Source of the DNA: Bactrocera neohumeralis
Taxonomy: Eukaryota > Arthropoda > Insecta > Diptera > Tephritidae
NCBI RefSeq assembly: GCF_024586455.1
Contig: NW_026089623.1
Coordinates: forward strand, 11,554,784-11,618,783
Reading direction: 5' to 3'
DNA: 64,000 nucleotides
The position numbers were made by a program, and so were the translations under genes. Numbering within the stretch: the stretch's first letter is position 1; every line of letters starts with the position of its first letter. Positions 11,467 through 22,728 of the stretch are shown in pieces. Below the pieces are notes generated by a model that saw only the letters and a program-made list of their open reading frames with translations, was not told where the DNA came from and made no database searches.

Positions 11467-12529
11467 CAAGTAAGGAAGGGCTAAGTTCGGGTGTCACCGA
11501 GCATTTTATACTCTCGCATGATAAAGTGATAATCCGGATTTCATTATCCGTCATTTACATATTTTTCAAATACCGTATTTGTGTAAAGTTTTATTCCGCT
11601 ATAATCATTGGTTTCTAATATATGTATTATACAGAGAAGGCATCAGATGGAATTCAAAATAGCGTTATATTGGAAGAAGGCGTGGTTGGGAACCGAGTTC
11701 ACCCATATTTCGTACATGTCATCAGGGTGTTAAGAAAATATTATATACCGAATTTCATTGAAATCGATGGAGTAGTTCCTGAGATATGGTTTTTGGTCCA
11801 CAAGTGGGCGACGCCACGCCCATTTTCAATTAAAAAAAAAAGCCTGGGTGCAGCTTCATTCTGCCATTTCTTCCGTAAAATTTAGTGTTTCTGACGGTTT
11901 TTGTTAGTCGGTTAACGCACTTTTAGTGATTTTCAACATAACCTTTGTATGGGAGGTAGGCGTGGTTATTATCCGATTTCTTCCATTTTTGAACTGTATA
12001 TTGAAATACCTGAAGGAAACGACTCTATAGAGTTTGGTTGACATAGCTATAGTAGTTTCCGAGATATGTACAAAAAAGGGGCGGGGCCACGCCCACTTTT
12101 CCAAAAAAATTACGTCCAAATATGCCCCTCCCTAATGCAATCCTTGGCGCCAAATTTAACTTTAATATCTTTATTTATGGCTTAGTTATGACATTTTATA
12201 GGTTTTCGGTTTTCGCCATTTTGTGGGCGTGGCAGTGGGCTGATTTTGCCCATCTTCGAACTTAACCTTCTTATGGAGCCAAGAAATACGTGTACCAAGT
12301 TTCATCATGATATCTCAATTTTTACTCAAGTTACAGCTTGCACGGACGGACGGACAGACAGACGGACGGACGGACAGACATCCGGATTTCAACTCTACTC
12401 GTTACCCTGATCACTTTGGTATATATAACCCTATATCTGACTCTTTTAGTTTTAGGACTTACAAACAACCGTTATGTGAACAAAACTATAATACTCTCTT
12501 TAGCAACTTTGTTGCGAGAGTATAAAAAC
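11467..12529 (-). repeat. Dispersed repeat family A, copy 2 (inverted)
   Basis: Reverse complement of the copies at 2024-3081 and 18326-19366, aligning over nearly its whole length. The GAC-rich tract at 12342-12380 is longer than in copy 1. A run of A directly precedes the left end (11448-11466). The terminal hairpin sequence is GTTCGGGTGTCACCGA. Length is close to that of the other copies, suggesting the ends given are real. Confidence 0.78.
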
Positions 12530-12670
12530 AAAAAAAGTACGACTGAGAACAAAACTGTTTATCGGCACAAATAAAAAAGAACAACAGTAACATTCAAATT
12601 AGTACTCACCGTGAATTAAATTGGAAGAAATTATTCCAAATAGGCACTCTGGAAATGCTAGAAAAACTAC
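12530..12670. other. Short unassigned stretch
   Basis: Lies between the family A repeat and the gypsy remnant. It may belong to the LTR of the gypsy element, but no boundary could be set. Confidence 0.3.
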
Positions 12671-12679
12671 ACACAAAAC

Positions 12680-15640
12680 AATAAAATCGTCGAATTAAGC
12701 GATTAAATACGAAGCAGTTTCAATGAAGAAGGGAGAGTGTGTGTTATACTTAAATCAACGCATTGCGTTTAAACTGCTGACTTAAGAGAGAACAAAATAA
12801 ATACTAATAAAATAAACTTGAATAAGATTTTGTGTATATTAAATATTAACGCTGTAACAAAAACGAAAATGTCTGAAGAACAACGAAAAAGAGAACTTGT
12901 TATGCAAAATTCAGCCTTTTGATGGTGATCGCAACTATTTAGCTCTATATGTACATCGACAGCATTAAGTACATAATGCCTGAGATAATATCAACGCAAT
13001 TAGCAGACCGAGCATTTTGTTTAATTGGGTTTTACATGCTAACTATTTAACAGCATTAATTAATATATACTTAGCAAGTAGTACAAAATCTGCAATTAAA
13101 ATTTTAAAAGAGAATGACGCATATAATTACGAATATAAACGAGACATAAAAAATAATGCAAGAACTCACCATTATTCTAACAATAGAAATTTTTGTAAAT
13201 GTGAATTTGTGAACTATAAAATTTTAATACAGGGGCAGTCCGATCTGGTAATACTACTTTAAGCCATAATCATCCCAGGCAGATAAATTTAGGTCAGTCC
13301 GACCCACAAAAGCAATATCCTCATTATTTCAATAATCCCGCAAACGAATTCATTACAAAATAGAAAGATTAATCCCGATAACTCAAATCAGTCTAGAATT
13401 TATAGATACGGTTAACCAGAACCAATGTATCAAGAGATTACAAATGTTCAAATAGAAGACTCAGAGAACTACCCTCAAATGAATTGATACTTAAAAACAA
13501 AAAAAAAATACACTTTTTAATAGAGACTAAATTAACCTGGTTAGTTTAATTAAACCAGGTATATTTAGCAATGAAGCAATAAAAATAAAACCAAAATTTT
13601 ACGAACAGCGTCTGGAAAAGTTGTGCTCAAAAAAGTGCAGGAAACAGTTGCTTTAAACAACCAAAATTAAAAATTATATTAGCAGAATTTATCTAACAAT
13701 TACGGTGGACTTTTAGGTTTTGACATACTTAAAAAACTAAATTCTAAAATAAATAAAGACAATAGTATTCATTTGAAAGGGAAACTTTAACAGATTTTAT
13801 AGCCTTCTGAATATTATAAATGACGACGACGATAAAACTAAACTCATATTAAGCCATATGAATAAAAAGGAATGTAAAAGCTTCAAATGTTTTTAAGTAA
13901 ATTAAAGCACATTTTTTATAAAGAAATTAAAACAATCCATGAAGGCCCTATCTATGTTAAATCTTACCGATATCCGGAAGTGCGCAAACCGGAAGTAGAT
14001 AAGAAAACAATTGAAATGCTGAAGTAAAAAATTATTTTCCATAGCGATTCTCCGTACCCTGGATACCGGATCCCTCTAGGAAAGAATAATAGAGAATAGT
14101 TTTCGATTTTCCTAAGTTAAATATCATAACCATGGATGATAGGTATCCGATATCAAATATGAATAAAATTTTAGATAAGTTGGGAAAATGTATGTATGTA
14201 CTTTTCTGCTTCAGACTTGGGACAGGATTTACGCCATTTGGGCCGAAAAATTCCCCAGTAAAATTTTAAAGACTGATGAACACAGTTTTGGGAGATTGTC
14301 CGAAGCTAACCTAAAGTACAGCTAGCTAAGTGGGAATTTCTGAAACATAAAACAGAGTTTTTGGCGCACGTAGTAAGCGTATAAAATCCAACCCGAATAA
14401 AATCAAAGCGATACAAACAGAAAAAGAGATGAAACAGTTTTTGGGTTTGACAGGTTTTATAAAAAATTCTGCTAATATTACCAAACCGCTGACAAGTTTT
14501 TTGAAAAAAAGGAAATAGGATAAATGCGTAGGATAAAGAATATCTAAAAGTCATAGAGGCTATAAAATATGGGTTAACGAGAATATAAGGTGGATACTCT
14601 TGTTCTTGCAAGATTGCATGATGACACAAAATGCCGAAATCCTATACCGAAGTATGCAAGGCCAAGATAGTACCTATTGCAGAGTTTGGTGATATATGAA
14701 CGGCTGATTCGCTCAATTTATTGAGTATGACTATTGTGCATGACTTTTGTGAATTGGCGCACATTCTGTATTCATTCTTAACAAAAAACTGTAACAAATC
14801 TTTAAAATTTAAGTAGAAATTATAAAATCTATTCAAAACTTACCTTATAGTTTGACGTGTCATTGCACGAAAATAAACATGGGTATTGGTTTGACATATT
14901 TTACAGTATTGCAAATAATATTCTGCGTATGTTTGTGCCGTTGCATCAAGAGGAAAATTCTGCAATTTTTGCCCCGTGCAAGGGTTTTACAAGAGCAAGA
15001 GAGTATCCCTATTATATTAGTAAACCCAAATTATGAAAAGCTATTTATTGTAACTACAGACGTCGCTTTAGGGGTAGTATTCAGCCAACATAGCCATCCC
15101 ATTTGATTCGCGAATCGTATTTTAAATGAGCATGAAATTTACTACTTTACGACGGAAAAGGAGTTATTAGCAATAGTTAGGGCCACAAAATATTTTAGAC
15201 CACAGATCAGTCAATGTCTGCATAATTTAAAAGAATCAAAGGCAAAACTGAAAAGGTGGAAGATTCGCCTTAAGGAATATGATTTTAAAATGAAATACAT
15301 TTCGGGAAAGGAAAATCACGTTGCGGATGTATTATGTTGCATCAAAATAGAAGAATACGATGCTGGTGAAGAAGAAATTGCCTCGACTTATGCAACTATT
15401 CACTCAGGTCAAGTAGACGCAGAAAGTTAAATCGGTATAACCGAAAAACCGCTAAATTTGTTTAAAAATCAAGTAAAGCCAATAAGGGGTAAAAAAAAGT
15501 CGTAGTCAAACATAAAAATTTTTGGTAATAATTTGGCTCTGAACACCTACAAAAAATTTATCCAGAATAAATAAAACAATTAGCTTTTAAAAATTTACAC
15601 GCTGGTTCATAATTGAACCTTCTCTATAAACATACATATT
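12680..15640 (+). pseudogene. Degraded 17.6/297-like Ty3/gypsy retrotransposon (gag-pol)
   Basis: Plus-strand remnants follow gag-pol order. A gag-like piece lies at 12870-13260. A protease-proximal region and RT start at about 13680-14180, with RYPEV and SPYP-like segments. The RT connection region is at 14390-14520 and contains KQFLGLTGF. An RNase H region is at 15030-15420, including TTEKELLAIVRATKYF and RWKIRL. Stops, frameshifts and deletions occur throughout; the RT active-site block is missing. The RNase H region is split by a 423-bp MITE at 14588-15010. LTRs could not be delimited, although 12690-12850 has LTR-like character. As in related elements, the proteins would package and copy element RNA. 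This copy cannot. Confidence 0.75.
14588..15010. mobile_element. 423-bp MITE, Harbinger-family derivative, inside gypsy remnant
   Basis: The left end reads AGGTGGATACTCTTGTTCTT. The inverted right end reads AGGGATACTCTCTTGCTCTT. The right ~170 bases match, inverted, the left end of the decayed Harbinger element starting at 7078. The gypsy RNase H reading frame resumes on the right side (PNYEKLF...), showing insertion into that element. No protein is encoded, so it is a non-autonomous deletion derivative. The target duplication is unclear because the flanks are AT-only. Confidence 0.78.
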
Positions 15641-16185
15641 CTGCATTGACCCTTTGACATGAAAGCAAAAAAACGTGAGCTTCGGTTATTGGTTGTCCGT
15701 GACAACTGCAATTTCGTATGAAACGATGAGCGTAAATATTTACATAAGAAGTTGTGTGGACAAATTTACAAATACAGATATTATGCGTATAGTTATTTCA
15801 AATTTGATTGCATGCAAGTTAACTTAAATAAAATTGAACCTTTGCATTTTGCAATTACACAGTCTAATAATTTAAAAATCTTAAATAACGTTTTTGATTA
15901 TTTAAGAATTTGATGTGGTTTTCCGTTCTGAATCCAATAAATAATTTTATCAAAACATGGTCGCTGGCCCTCACAAGAAGGCTTAATAAAAATAATTGTA
16001 AACAGAACGCTTAACGTAAATATGCTGAAACAGCAAATATTATAATTGACACTTTCTTTCTTCTGGATTCAATCACTAGCTGATGCTTAAAATTCGGCTT
16101 TTAGCTTTAACTTAAAGTAAATAAGAACAAAATGTATAAATACTAGTATGTTGAAAATAAAGACTTGATTTGAATCTTACAATCC
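15641..16185. other. Possible 3' part/LTR of a retroelement
   Basis: AT-rich and non-coding. AATAAAG near 16155 followed by a change of composition at ~16185 would suit an LTR end, but I cannot pair it with a second LTR. Confidence 0.3.
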
Positions 16186-16545
16186 AACGCGTGTCTACTA
16201 AAGTGCAAAGGAAATTGTTTGTTAAAAAAAAGTAAAAAAAACGTGTAATAAAAAATAGTTGTGTCTAAAAAAGTGCTTAGAAAGTCTGCTTCGTCTACTA
16301 AGTGCTATGTAAAAAAGAAAAGAAACCGTTTAATAAAATATGTGTGTGCCTAAAAAAGTGTTTAAGAAAGCAGTTGTCTGAAAAAATTTTAAGAGAATAA
16401 ACGAGTTTTAAGAAAAGTAACTGTGTCTAAAAAAAAGGGGAAGATTTAAAAAATTAACAGTGTCTAAAACGGTCATAAAAAATAACCATGACTAAAAGAA
16501 AAGTAACTGTGTCTAAAAAAAGGGAAGATTTAAAAAATTAACTCT
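16186..16545 (+). repeat. Degenerate tandem repeats with GTGTCTAAAAAAG core
   Basis: The phrase TGTCTAAAAA or close variants recurs at least six times between 16200 and 16540. Two longer units of about 46 bases (AAGTAACTGTGTCTAAAAAA... to ...AAAATTAAC), near 16412-16458 and 16498-16543, are almost identical at a spacing of about 85 bases. This resembles a repetitive retroelement leader. Confidence 0.65.
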
Positions 16546-16625
16546 GTCTATTGCGACTTCTGTAAGGGCGCTCATTACACTAAGGAGTGTCCAAAAATGA
16601 AAAAAACAAAATACACCCGACGAAC
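16546..16625 (+). pseudogene. Zinc-knuckle fragment of a retroelement gag
   Basis: The frame reads YCDFCKGAHYTKECPKMKK, a C-X2-C-X3-H-X4-C metal-binding knuckle as in retroelement nucleocapsid regions. It is isolated: stops follow within about 40 residues, and no upstream gag domain remains. It could belong to the same LINE or LTR element as the flanking repeats. Confidence 0.5.
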
Positions 16626-16932
16626 TGGAAATAATGATCAAAATAAGGAAGCAAAATTAAAAGAATATAACTAATGTTTAAAATTCTCTACAATTCACCA
16701 CCCAAGACGTAATTGAAAAATCACTACATTAAAAACAACACACCATGGCTGCATTTTTTGAATATGAATCCAGGGCATTACCAGCAGACTTGGACACCAA
16801 CGAACTGGAAAGAATGATCAAAATAAGGAAGCAAAAATAAAAGAATATAACTAATGTTTAAAATTCTCTGTAATTCAGCACCTAAGACGTAATTGAAAAA
16901 TCACTACATTAACAGTAACACTCCATGGCTGC
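16620..16932 (+). repeat. Two direct copies of a ~133-bp unit (spacing 180)
   Basis: Segments 16620-16752 and 16800-16932 are near-identical: CGAACTGGAAA, then AATAAGGAAGCAAAA, through to CACTACATTAA and CCATGGCTGCA. The spacer between them contains a short frame starting at 16745 with MAAFFEYESRALPADLD. The duplication may record a replication slip or an unequal exchange in an element leader. Confidence 0.85.
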
Positions 16933-17520
16933 AACACAAACAAGTTATGTGAGTAGAGGGACTCCTCAAAGAGGGGTCGTCTTCCCGCTTCTATGGGTTG
17001 CAGCGCTGAACAAAATACTACTCCAACTAAACGGTGGAGAGGTGAAAGCAATAGGATGCATACGATATAGTGTTACTGGTATCAGGAATGTTTCCTTCAA
17101 CAGTCAGTGAGATTATGGAAAGAGCACTACGCAGGTTAAACCTATGGACTACGAACAATGGACAAGGTGTTAGCTCTTATAAAACAGAACTAAGCTATTC
17201 AAAAACAAAATTGAAATTCCCCAGTTCTCTCTGTCCCACCCAGCTAAATACTTAGGGGGTGGAGATTGACACCAAACTGAACTGAAAAATAAATATAGAA
17301 AAAAGAAGAAGAAAAAACCTATATAGGGCCTTAAACCTAGTATAATCATGTGAATGTATACGGCTGTCATTAGACCATACCTGCTCTGGTATGGTGGCCA
17401 GCGCTAAAGAAACAATCAGAAAATTAAATGGAATACAAAGAGCAGCATGTACAGGTGTTACTGGTGCAATCAAACCATGTCCGACTGACGCGCTTAATGT
17501 GATCCTGCATCAACTACCCA
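16925..17520 (+). pseudogene. LINE reverse transcriptase fragment (R1/LOA-type)
   Basis: The first frame gives VSRGTPQRGVVFPLLWVAAL, the block preceding the RT active site in R1/LOA-like LINEs. Frameshifted pieces continue: RALRRLNLWTTNNGQGV, then RKLNGIQRAACTGVTGAIK and ALNVILHQLPIDIYIH. The YADD motif is destroyed at the frameshift near 17065. The same motif series occurs in the LINE at 59347-63568, so it is a relative. It is 5'-truncated and dead. Confidence 0.75.
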
Positions 17521-18325
17521 TAGACATCTATATTCACATCTAAATTCACAAAATCGTAAGAACAATGGATAGAGCGATATCGTAACGAACTCAGTATAAA
17601 CGTTAATGAATCAGACTACATTCTCCCAATGCTGGTGTTTCAATGAGTTAAGCTTCCCCCCACTCTACCTGAAAAAAACTGGCTCACTCTAATACATCAC
17701 ACCACACAAGAGAACATCACCATGCACAGCAAGCGGTCACCACACGACGACATCGCATAGAACACATTTGTTTTCCGACACCCATTGCTCGCTGCAATCA
17801 ACCTTCCGTTGAACAGCTGATACGATTCGTTATGACACCCCATTTTTTGCTTACCATCGGACCCGTTTATCAACAATCCTTTTTATTTTAATCTAATAAT
17901 TTTGTTATAAAATAAATTAAAATATAATTCGTATTCCAAATCCACGGAATTTTTGCTTACATATGTGTGTTTGTATAATACTAACTCGGATGTAAGTGGA
18001 CTAACAACAATTTAAATTTAGTGGTGGGAGTTTCTCACCAAATTGAGCATCCAGTTAAACATGCTCCTTCGAACCATACCCAAAAAACAAGTCCAAATAA
18101 AAAGTCCAGGCACTTCTATTTGTATGTATGTAAACGCTATATTTACTAAAGTATCTAATTTCATAATGCATTAAAATGGAATTATTTGCTTGATCAGCAG
18201 AAATGTGTCACCAAGTTGTATTCGCCTTAAGAAAGAATTCTTGTTTGAAGTTATTTGTTTATTTATGCATTTGTGTATGTATTTATGTCAATATGTAACT
18301 CCAATGGTTTCCATTGAATAACAAT
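17521..18325. other. Unassigned DNA
   Basis: No coding frame or repeat end that I can name. The part up to about 17760 may be LINE 3' sequence. Confidence 0.35.
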
Positions 18326-19366
18326 TTTTTATACTCTCGCAACAAAGTTGCTAAGGAGAGTATTATAGTTTTGTTCACATAACGGTTGTTTGTAAGTCCT
18401 AAAACTAAAAGAGTCAGATATAGGGTTATATATACCAAAGTGATCAGGGTAACGAGTAGAGTTGAAATCCGGATGTCTGTCTGTCCGTCCGTCTGTCCGT
18501 CCGTCCGTCCGTGCAAGCTGTAACTTGAGTAAAAATTGAGATATCATGATGAAACTTGGTACACGTATTTCTTGGCTCCATAAGAAGGTTAAGTTCGAAG
18601 ATGGGCAAAATCGGCCTACTGCCACGCCCACAAAATGGCGGAAACCGAAAACCTATAAAGTGTCATAACTAAGCCATAAATAAAGATATTAAAGTCAAAT
18701 TTGGCACAAAGGATCGCATTAAGGAGGGGCATATTTGGACGTAATTTTTTTGGAAAAGTGGGCGTGGCCCCGCCCCCTACTAAGTTTTTTGTACATATCT
18801 CGGAAACTACTATAGCTATGTCAACCAAACTCTACAGAGTCGTTTTCTTCAGGCATTTCCATATACAGTTCAAAAATAGAAGAAATCGGATAATAACCAC
18901 GCCCACCTCCCATACAAAGGTTATGTTGAAAATCACTAAAAGTGCGTTAATGGACTAACAAAAAACGTCAGAAACACAAAATTTTACGGAAGAAATTGCA
19001 GAAGGAAGCTGCACCCAGGCGTTTTTTAAAAATTGAAAATGGGCGTGGCCTCGCCCACTTATGGACCAAAAACCATATCTCAGGAACTACTCCACCGATT
19101 TCAATGAAATTCGGTATATAATATTTTCTTAACACCCTGATGACATGTACAAAATATAGGTGAAATCGGTTTACAACCACGCCTTCTTCCATTATAACAA
19201 TATTTTGAATTCCATCTGATGCCTTTTCTGTATAATATATACATTAGGAGCCAATGATGATAGCGGAATAAAACTTTACAAAAATACGGTATTTGAAAAA
19301 TATGTAAATGACATATAATGAAATCTCGTTTATCACTTTATCATGCGAGAGTATAAAATGTTCGGT
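18326..19366 (+). repeat. Dispersed repeat family A, copy 3
   Basis: This copy best shows the ends: TTTTATACTCTCGCA at 18326-18343 and its exact inverse TGCGAGAGTATAAAA at 19344-19358. The (GTCY)n tract is at 18476-18512. It is nearly identical to copy 1 over ~1 kb but stops at TTCGG, without the downstream hairpin partner, so the last ~25 bases are missing or replaced. Confidence 0.8.
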
Positions 19367-20178
19367 TGTTTTTCAATTTCATTTCAAAAGTCTGAAATAC
19401 TGCAAAGTTTTCTTATTATTACGATTATACTATACTAGTATAAAGTTGCATCATTTTTTTCTTTGTATTGTTGTTTCTGTTTTATTTTGTTCTTTTGAAT
19501 TTTACATTCGACCAATTATGGTATTTGTTTTCTGTGTGTCTTTCTCATTTGAAGGAGATTGAATTTGCAGTTCTACATTTACATGTGTATTTTTATTTGT
19601 CTCATACTTATATTATACATTTTACCAATATTCCTATTTCTGTTAATAGTATTATAAGTGCGCTAATGCCATAATTTATACTTGTATGTATTGTTAGTTC
19701 TTCCAATTTGTTTATATTTCTTTTCTTGGATTACTATTATTTCTGAGAAATGCAATACTTTTCCAAACTGTAATGAATGCATCAGTTTCTTCTTCAGGGT
19801 AAATATATCTTTCTTCTACTATAATTTTTTGTTTTGGAATGATATACTTTCTATCTCAATTTTACAATTATAAAAATTTATTAATGCATTTCTTTCTACT
19901 ACAATTTCTGTATTGTCACAGTTGTGTTTTATTTCTATTTTATATGCATTTTTAATTAGAATTGTATCGTCTTCGATATCTTCGATTATTGTTTCATTAT
20001 TGAATCCATATTTACATTCGTTGAACGGACAAATGCTAATTTCTTTTTAATTTTTGAAATGTGCTCTTTCGGCATATTTATATATTTACTAATGTAATTG
20101 CATATTTCTTTTCTCCTATCATTTCGAAATGCCTATTAGGTAATGGCGTTACTAGTGTTAGATCTGCTTTAATGTGTG
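19367..20178 (-). pseudogene. Possible env-like remnant of a gypsy/errantivirus element (left part)
   Basis: AT-rich DNA with many stops. The part nearest the mariner (about 19950-20178) continues across it into 21070-21470. Scattered minus-strand peptide pieces resemble the envelope-like third gene of insect gypsy elements, but similarity is weak and the region is riddled with stops. Plus-strand frames here (19308-19873) are hydrophobic because of T-richness and are not called. An old non-functional copy, if correctly identified. Confidence 0.35.
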
Positions 20179-20185
20179 TACAAGG

Positions 20186-20535
20186 TGCGATCCAAAAAAA
20201 CAGGACTTTAAAAAACAGAAAAAATGTTCTGCTTCAATACAGCTTTTTGCATGGTCCAAAAGCATGTCGAACGAGTGTTTTAGCTCGTTGGCCGGTATGG
20301 CCGCCAGTATACCGGTGCAAGCCTTTTGAATGGCCTCTAGGTCTGCATAACGCTTTCCTTTCATGGGCAAATGCAATTTTTCGAAAAGGAAGAAGTCGCA
20401 CGGTGCCATATAAGGTGAATACGGGGAGTGGTTAATGGTTAAAATGTGATTTTTGGTCAAATAATCGGTCACAAGCGTCGATAGAATGTTGGATTCTGGG
20501 CAATTTTTGGTTTGTGCGGAACAAACCGTGCGCAC
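20186..20535 (-). pseudogene. Mariner transposase C-terminal part
   Basis: Contains LVTDYLTKNHILTINH, then SPYMAPCDFFLFEKLHLPMK, then a tail ending near HSFDMLLDHAKSCIEAEHFF. The aspartate of PCDFFLF (third catalytic residue) is present. The usual D of the SPDLAP motif, which is not catalytic, is changed to YM. The protein lacks the central region with the first catalytic aspartate and so cannot act alone. Confidence 0.8.
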
Positions 20536-20639
20536 ACCTTTTGTAAGCCCAAATGTTCAGTCAAAATGCGATAAATCGATGTTTTGGAAAAGTTCAATTC
20601 CATTTACATGAATTTCAATGATGATTTCGGCTGACTTTT

Positions 20640-20880
20640 GATGAATTCAGGCACAGTTTCAATGGAATTTCCGGTGACCACGGATTTTGATTGGCCCACA
20701 TGTTGATTGTCATTTATGTCCGCACGACCACTTTGAAAACGTTGAAACCACTCGTGCACTCTGCTACGGGATAGGCAATAATCGCCATAAACTTTTTCAT
20801 CAATTGAAACGTTTCGGTAAAAGTTTTACCAATTTTAAAACAAAATTTAATATTGGCTCTTTCTTTGAAGCTCATTTTCC
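20640..20880 (-). pseudogene. Mariner transposase N-terminal part
   Basis: Reading from about 20877 leftwards gives MSFKERANIKFCFKIGKTFT, then frameshifted pieces of the helix-turn-helix and linker down to about 20640. This is the DNA-binding half of the same element. A deletion then joins it to the C-terminal half. Confidence 0.75.
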
Positions 20881-21069
20881 CACCGATAACACAATCATAC
20901 TGACACTTAAAACTCAATAACTTCACTTCAAATCTATGAAATGTCATGAAATTCTCACTGGACAATCGATGAAGATAGCAGTTTCTGACGCACCAGTCGA
21001 CATATAGATGGCGCCATTGGGGGTTCGCTAGATTCAAAAAGTTCTGTTTACTTTGGACCACACCTTGTA

Positions 21070-21475
21070 GTTGGTATTTTTATAGCTAAGAGTAATGCGT
21101 CATCGTTATATGAAAGGAGTCCTGTCTCTACGTGTTTCAATTTATAAATATCAATATTGAATCTTTCAATTTCTTCTGTTGATAATATACTAGGGAATTG
21201 CTGAAGCTATGATTCTTTATATATTCATCAGGAAAATCTTGTATGTTTATTCTATTTTTTTATTGATATTATTTATTAAATTTTCTTTCTGCTTTTAAAT
21301 TTTTCCGCGAGTTTGATTAGTTCTTGAAAGTAGGTTATTTATGAAATCAATTGATTTCTTTTTTATCGTTGAATGTATGGTATAATTATAAGCGGAAATT
21401 GGTTTGAGTGAAATCTTAAGTGTTCATTCAAAGTTGATTGTAATCTTTCAACATCTCTTTCTTGTGTTTTTAGTA
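21070..21475 (-). pseudogene. Possible env-like remnant (right part)
   Basis: Continuation of the region interrupted by the mariner. Minus-strand pieces carry charged and asparagine-rich stretches with stops. Assignment to a gypsy-type env-like gene is tentative. Confidence 0.3.
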
Positions 21476-21479
21476 GTAG

Positions 21480-22560
21480 GAAGCATCGAAAGCCGGAGTG
21501 CGGGACTTTAATCCGCTAAACTTAACCTGCTCCCACCTTACGTCTCTCCCACTCGACCACTGGACAAAATATTACTTCATGGGAGAGAAGAAGACGTTTA
21601 AGTCACCTCTATTGCACGGACTGACTGACGCCTAATCTATTCTAATTGCCTCAATTTTGTTATAATTTGATTTGCCGCTTTGCTGACAGCTTTCCACTTT
21701 ACAGAGGACTCGCACATAAGTGCTGTCAAATTTTCCACAGTGATACTACCTTCAAGGGTGGTTTTCAACTTTTCCCTTATACTTGAAAACCGAGGGCAAT
21801 AAAAGAACACGTGTTCAGAGTCTTCTATACACTCTGTACACGTCGGACAGTATGGACTAAAGTCATGACGATATTTGAAAACGTAGCTTCTGAAGCAACC
21901 AACTGAGTATTTGGATAAGGTGGAAATTCAGGTCCCCATGTGTTCTACCTATCCACGAATGTATGTCCAAAATCAGTAGGTCCACCGTGCTTTGCATGAA
22001 GTTTGCAAGCGTTGCTGCTACATTGCAATGCTTTTACTTCTCTCTTCTCTTTTTGCTGTGGTAGACGTCTCTGATAAGTTATATATTCTCCCGAATTCGT
22101 CTCCCTGGATGTCAATCGGTGCCATACTGGCTAGTACCTCAGCAGTGTCAATACAAATGGTTCGGAAAGCACTTACCACTCGTATTGTTGAAAGCCTATG
22201 CACTGTGTTAATGGTCTAGCAAATGCTTTTATTTGTAGCGCCTGTATCCATATTGGAGACGCATACAGGATAACTGAACTTATTACCTTTGCTATTAAAC
22301 ATCGTCGGCTGGTACGCAAACAGCCTTTATTTGCCATCATTCTAGATAACGCATTATATATTTTATTTGCTTTACGTGTCGCATTTTCCAAGTGTTCCTT
22401 GAACTTGAGTTTTGAGTCCACTATTACCGTAAGATACTTCAACTGCGGCTGTGAAGTAATATCACATTCTCGTATGGTCTGCAGGGCTTCTGTTTTCTGT
22501 TCAGCCAGCTCTAGACTCATGATAGTAAACCTACGGCGCAAATCATTTATGCTGTCTGTT
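21480..22560 (-). pseudogene. 5'-truncated R1-like LINE (3' part of ORF2)
   Basis: Minus strand, closely related to the 3' third of the LINE at 53405-57650. The shared 3' terminus reads GGCTTTCGATGCTT on the minus strand. The coding part holds RRCLIAKVISSVILYASPIW, thumb-domain pieces (LKFKEHLENATRKANKIYNA) and a broken C-terminal zinc region. No RT active site remains. Truncation at ~22560 is the usual outcome of incomplete target-primed reverse transcription. Antisense plus-strand frames here (22198-22731) are not genes. Confidence 0.82.
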
Positions 22561-22587
22561 GACGCCTCCTTCGCCCAATTTCTTTTG

Positions 22588-22728
22588 CCACGTCTGTATC
22601 GGCAGAGCCATCTTTTCTTTTCTTCCTTTTCGAAGTTTTTTCGAAGTTTTAATTCGAACGCAACTAAACACTATCTAAAAAAAGTTGCGCGCGCTCTCTT
22701 CTACGACAGCCTAGCGATACAGACGTGG
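22588..22728. repeat. Short inverted repeat pair, 141 bp
   Basis: CCACGTCTGTATCG at 22588-22601 is matched exactly by its inverse CGATACAGACGTGG at 22715-22728. No clear target duplication was seen. The right copy is followed by GTAAGTG, which looks like a splice donor. It may be a tiny MITE or chance plus duplication. Confidence 0.5.

Larger units (their letters stand above)
20181..21067 (-). mobile_element. Deleted mariner element with intact ends
   Basis: The 887-bp element begins CAAGGTGCGATCCAAAAAAA. Its inverted right end reads CAAGGTGTGGTCCAAAGTAA. TA flanks it on both sides (20179-20180 and 21068-21069). On the minus strand an N-terminal piece (from ~20877, with FKERANIKFCFKIGKTFTET) and a C-terminal piece (INHSPYSPYMAPCDFFLF) remain. 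The middle, including the first catalytic block, is deleted, consistent with the short size against ~1.3 kb for a full mariner. It splits the env-like remnant. Confidence 0.88.

Noticed and set aside
12338..12400. GACG/GACA tract as a satellite array or CRISPR-like repeat
   Set aside because: A short microsatellite internal to a dispersed repeat, without spacers or higher-order units.
19308..19873. Phe/Leu-rich frames resembling membrane proteins
   Set aside because: Hydrophobicity follows from T-rich DNA. The minus strand gives a better, though weak, explanation.
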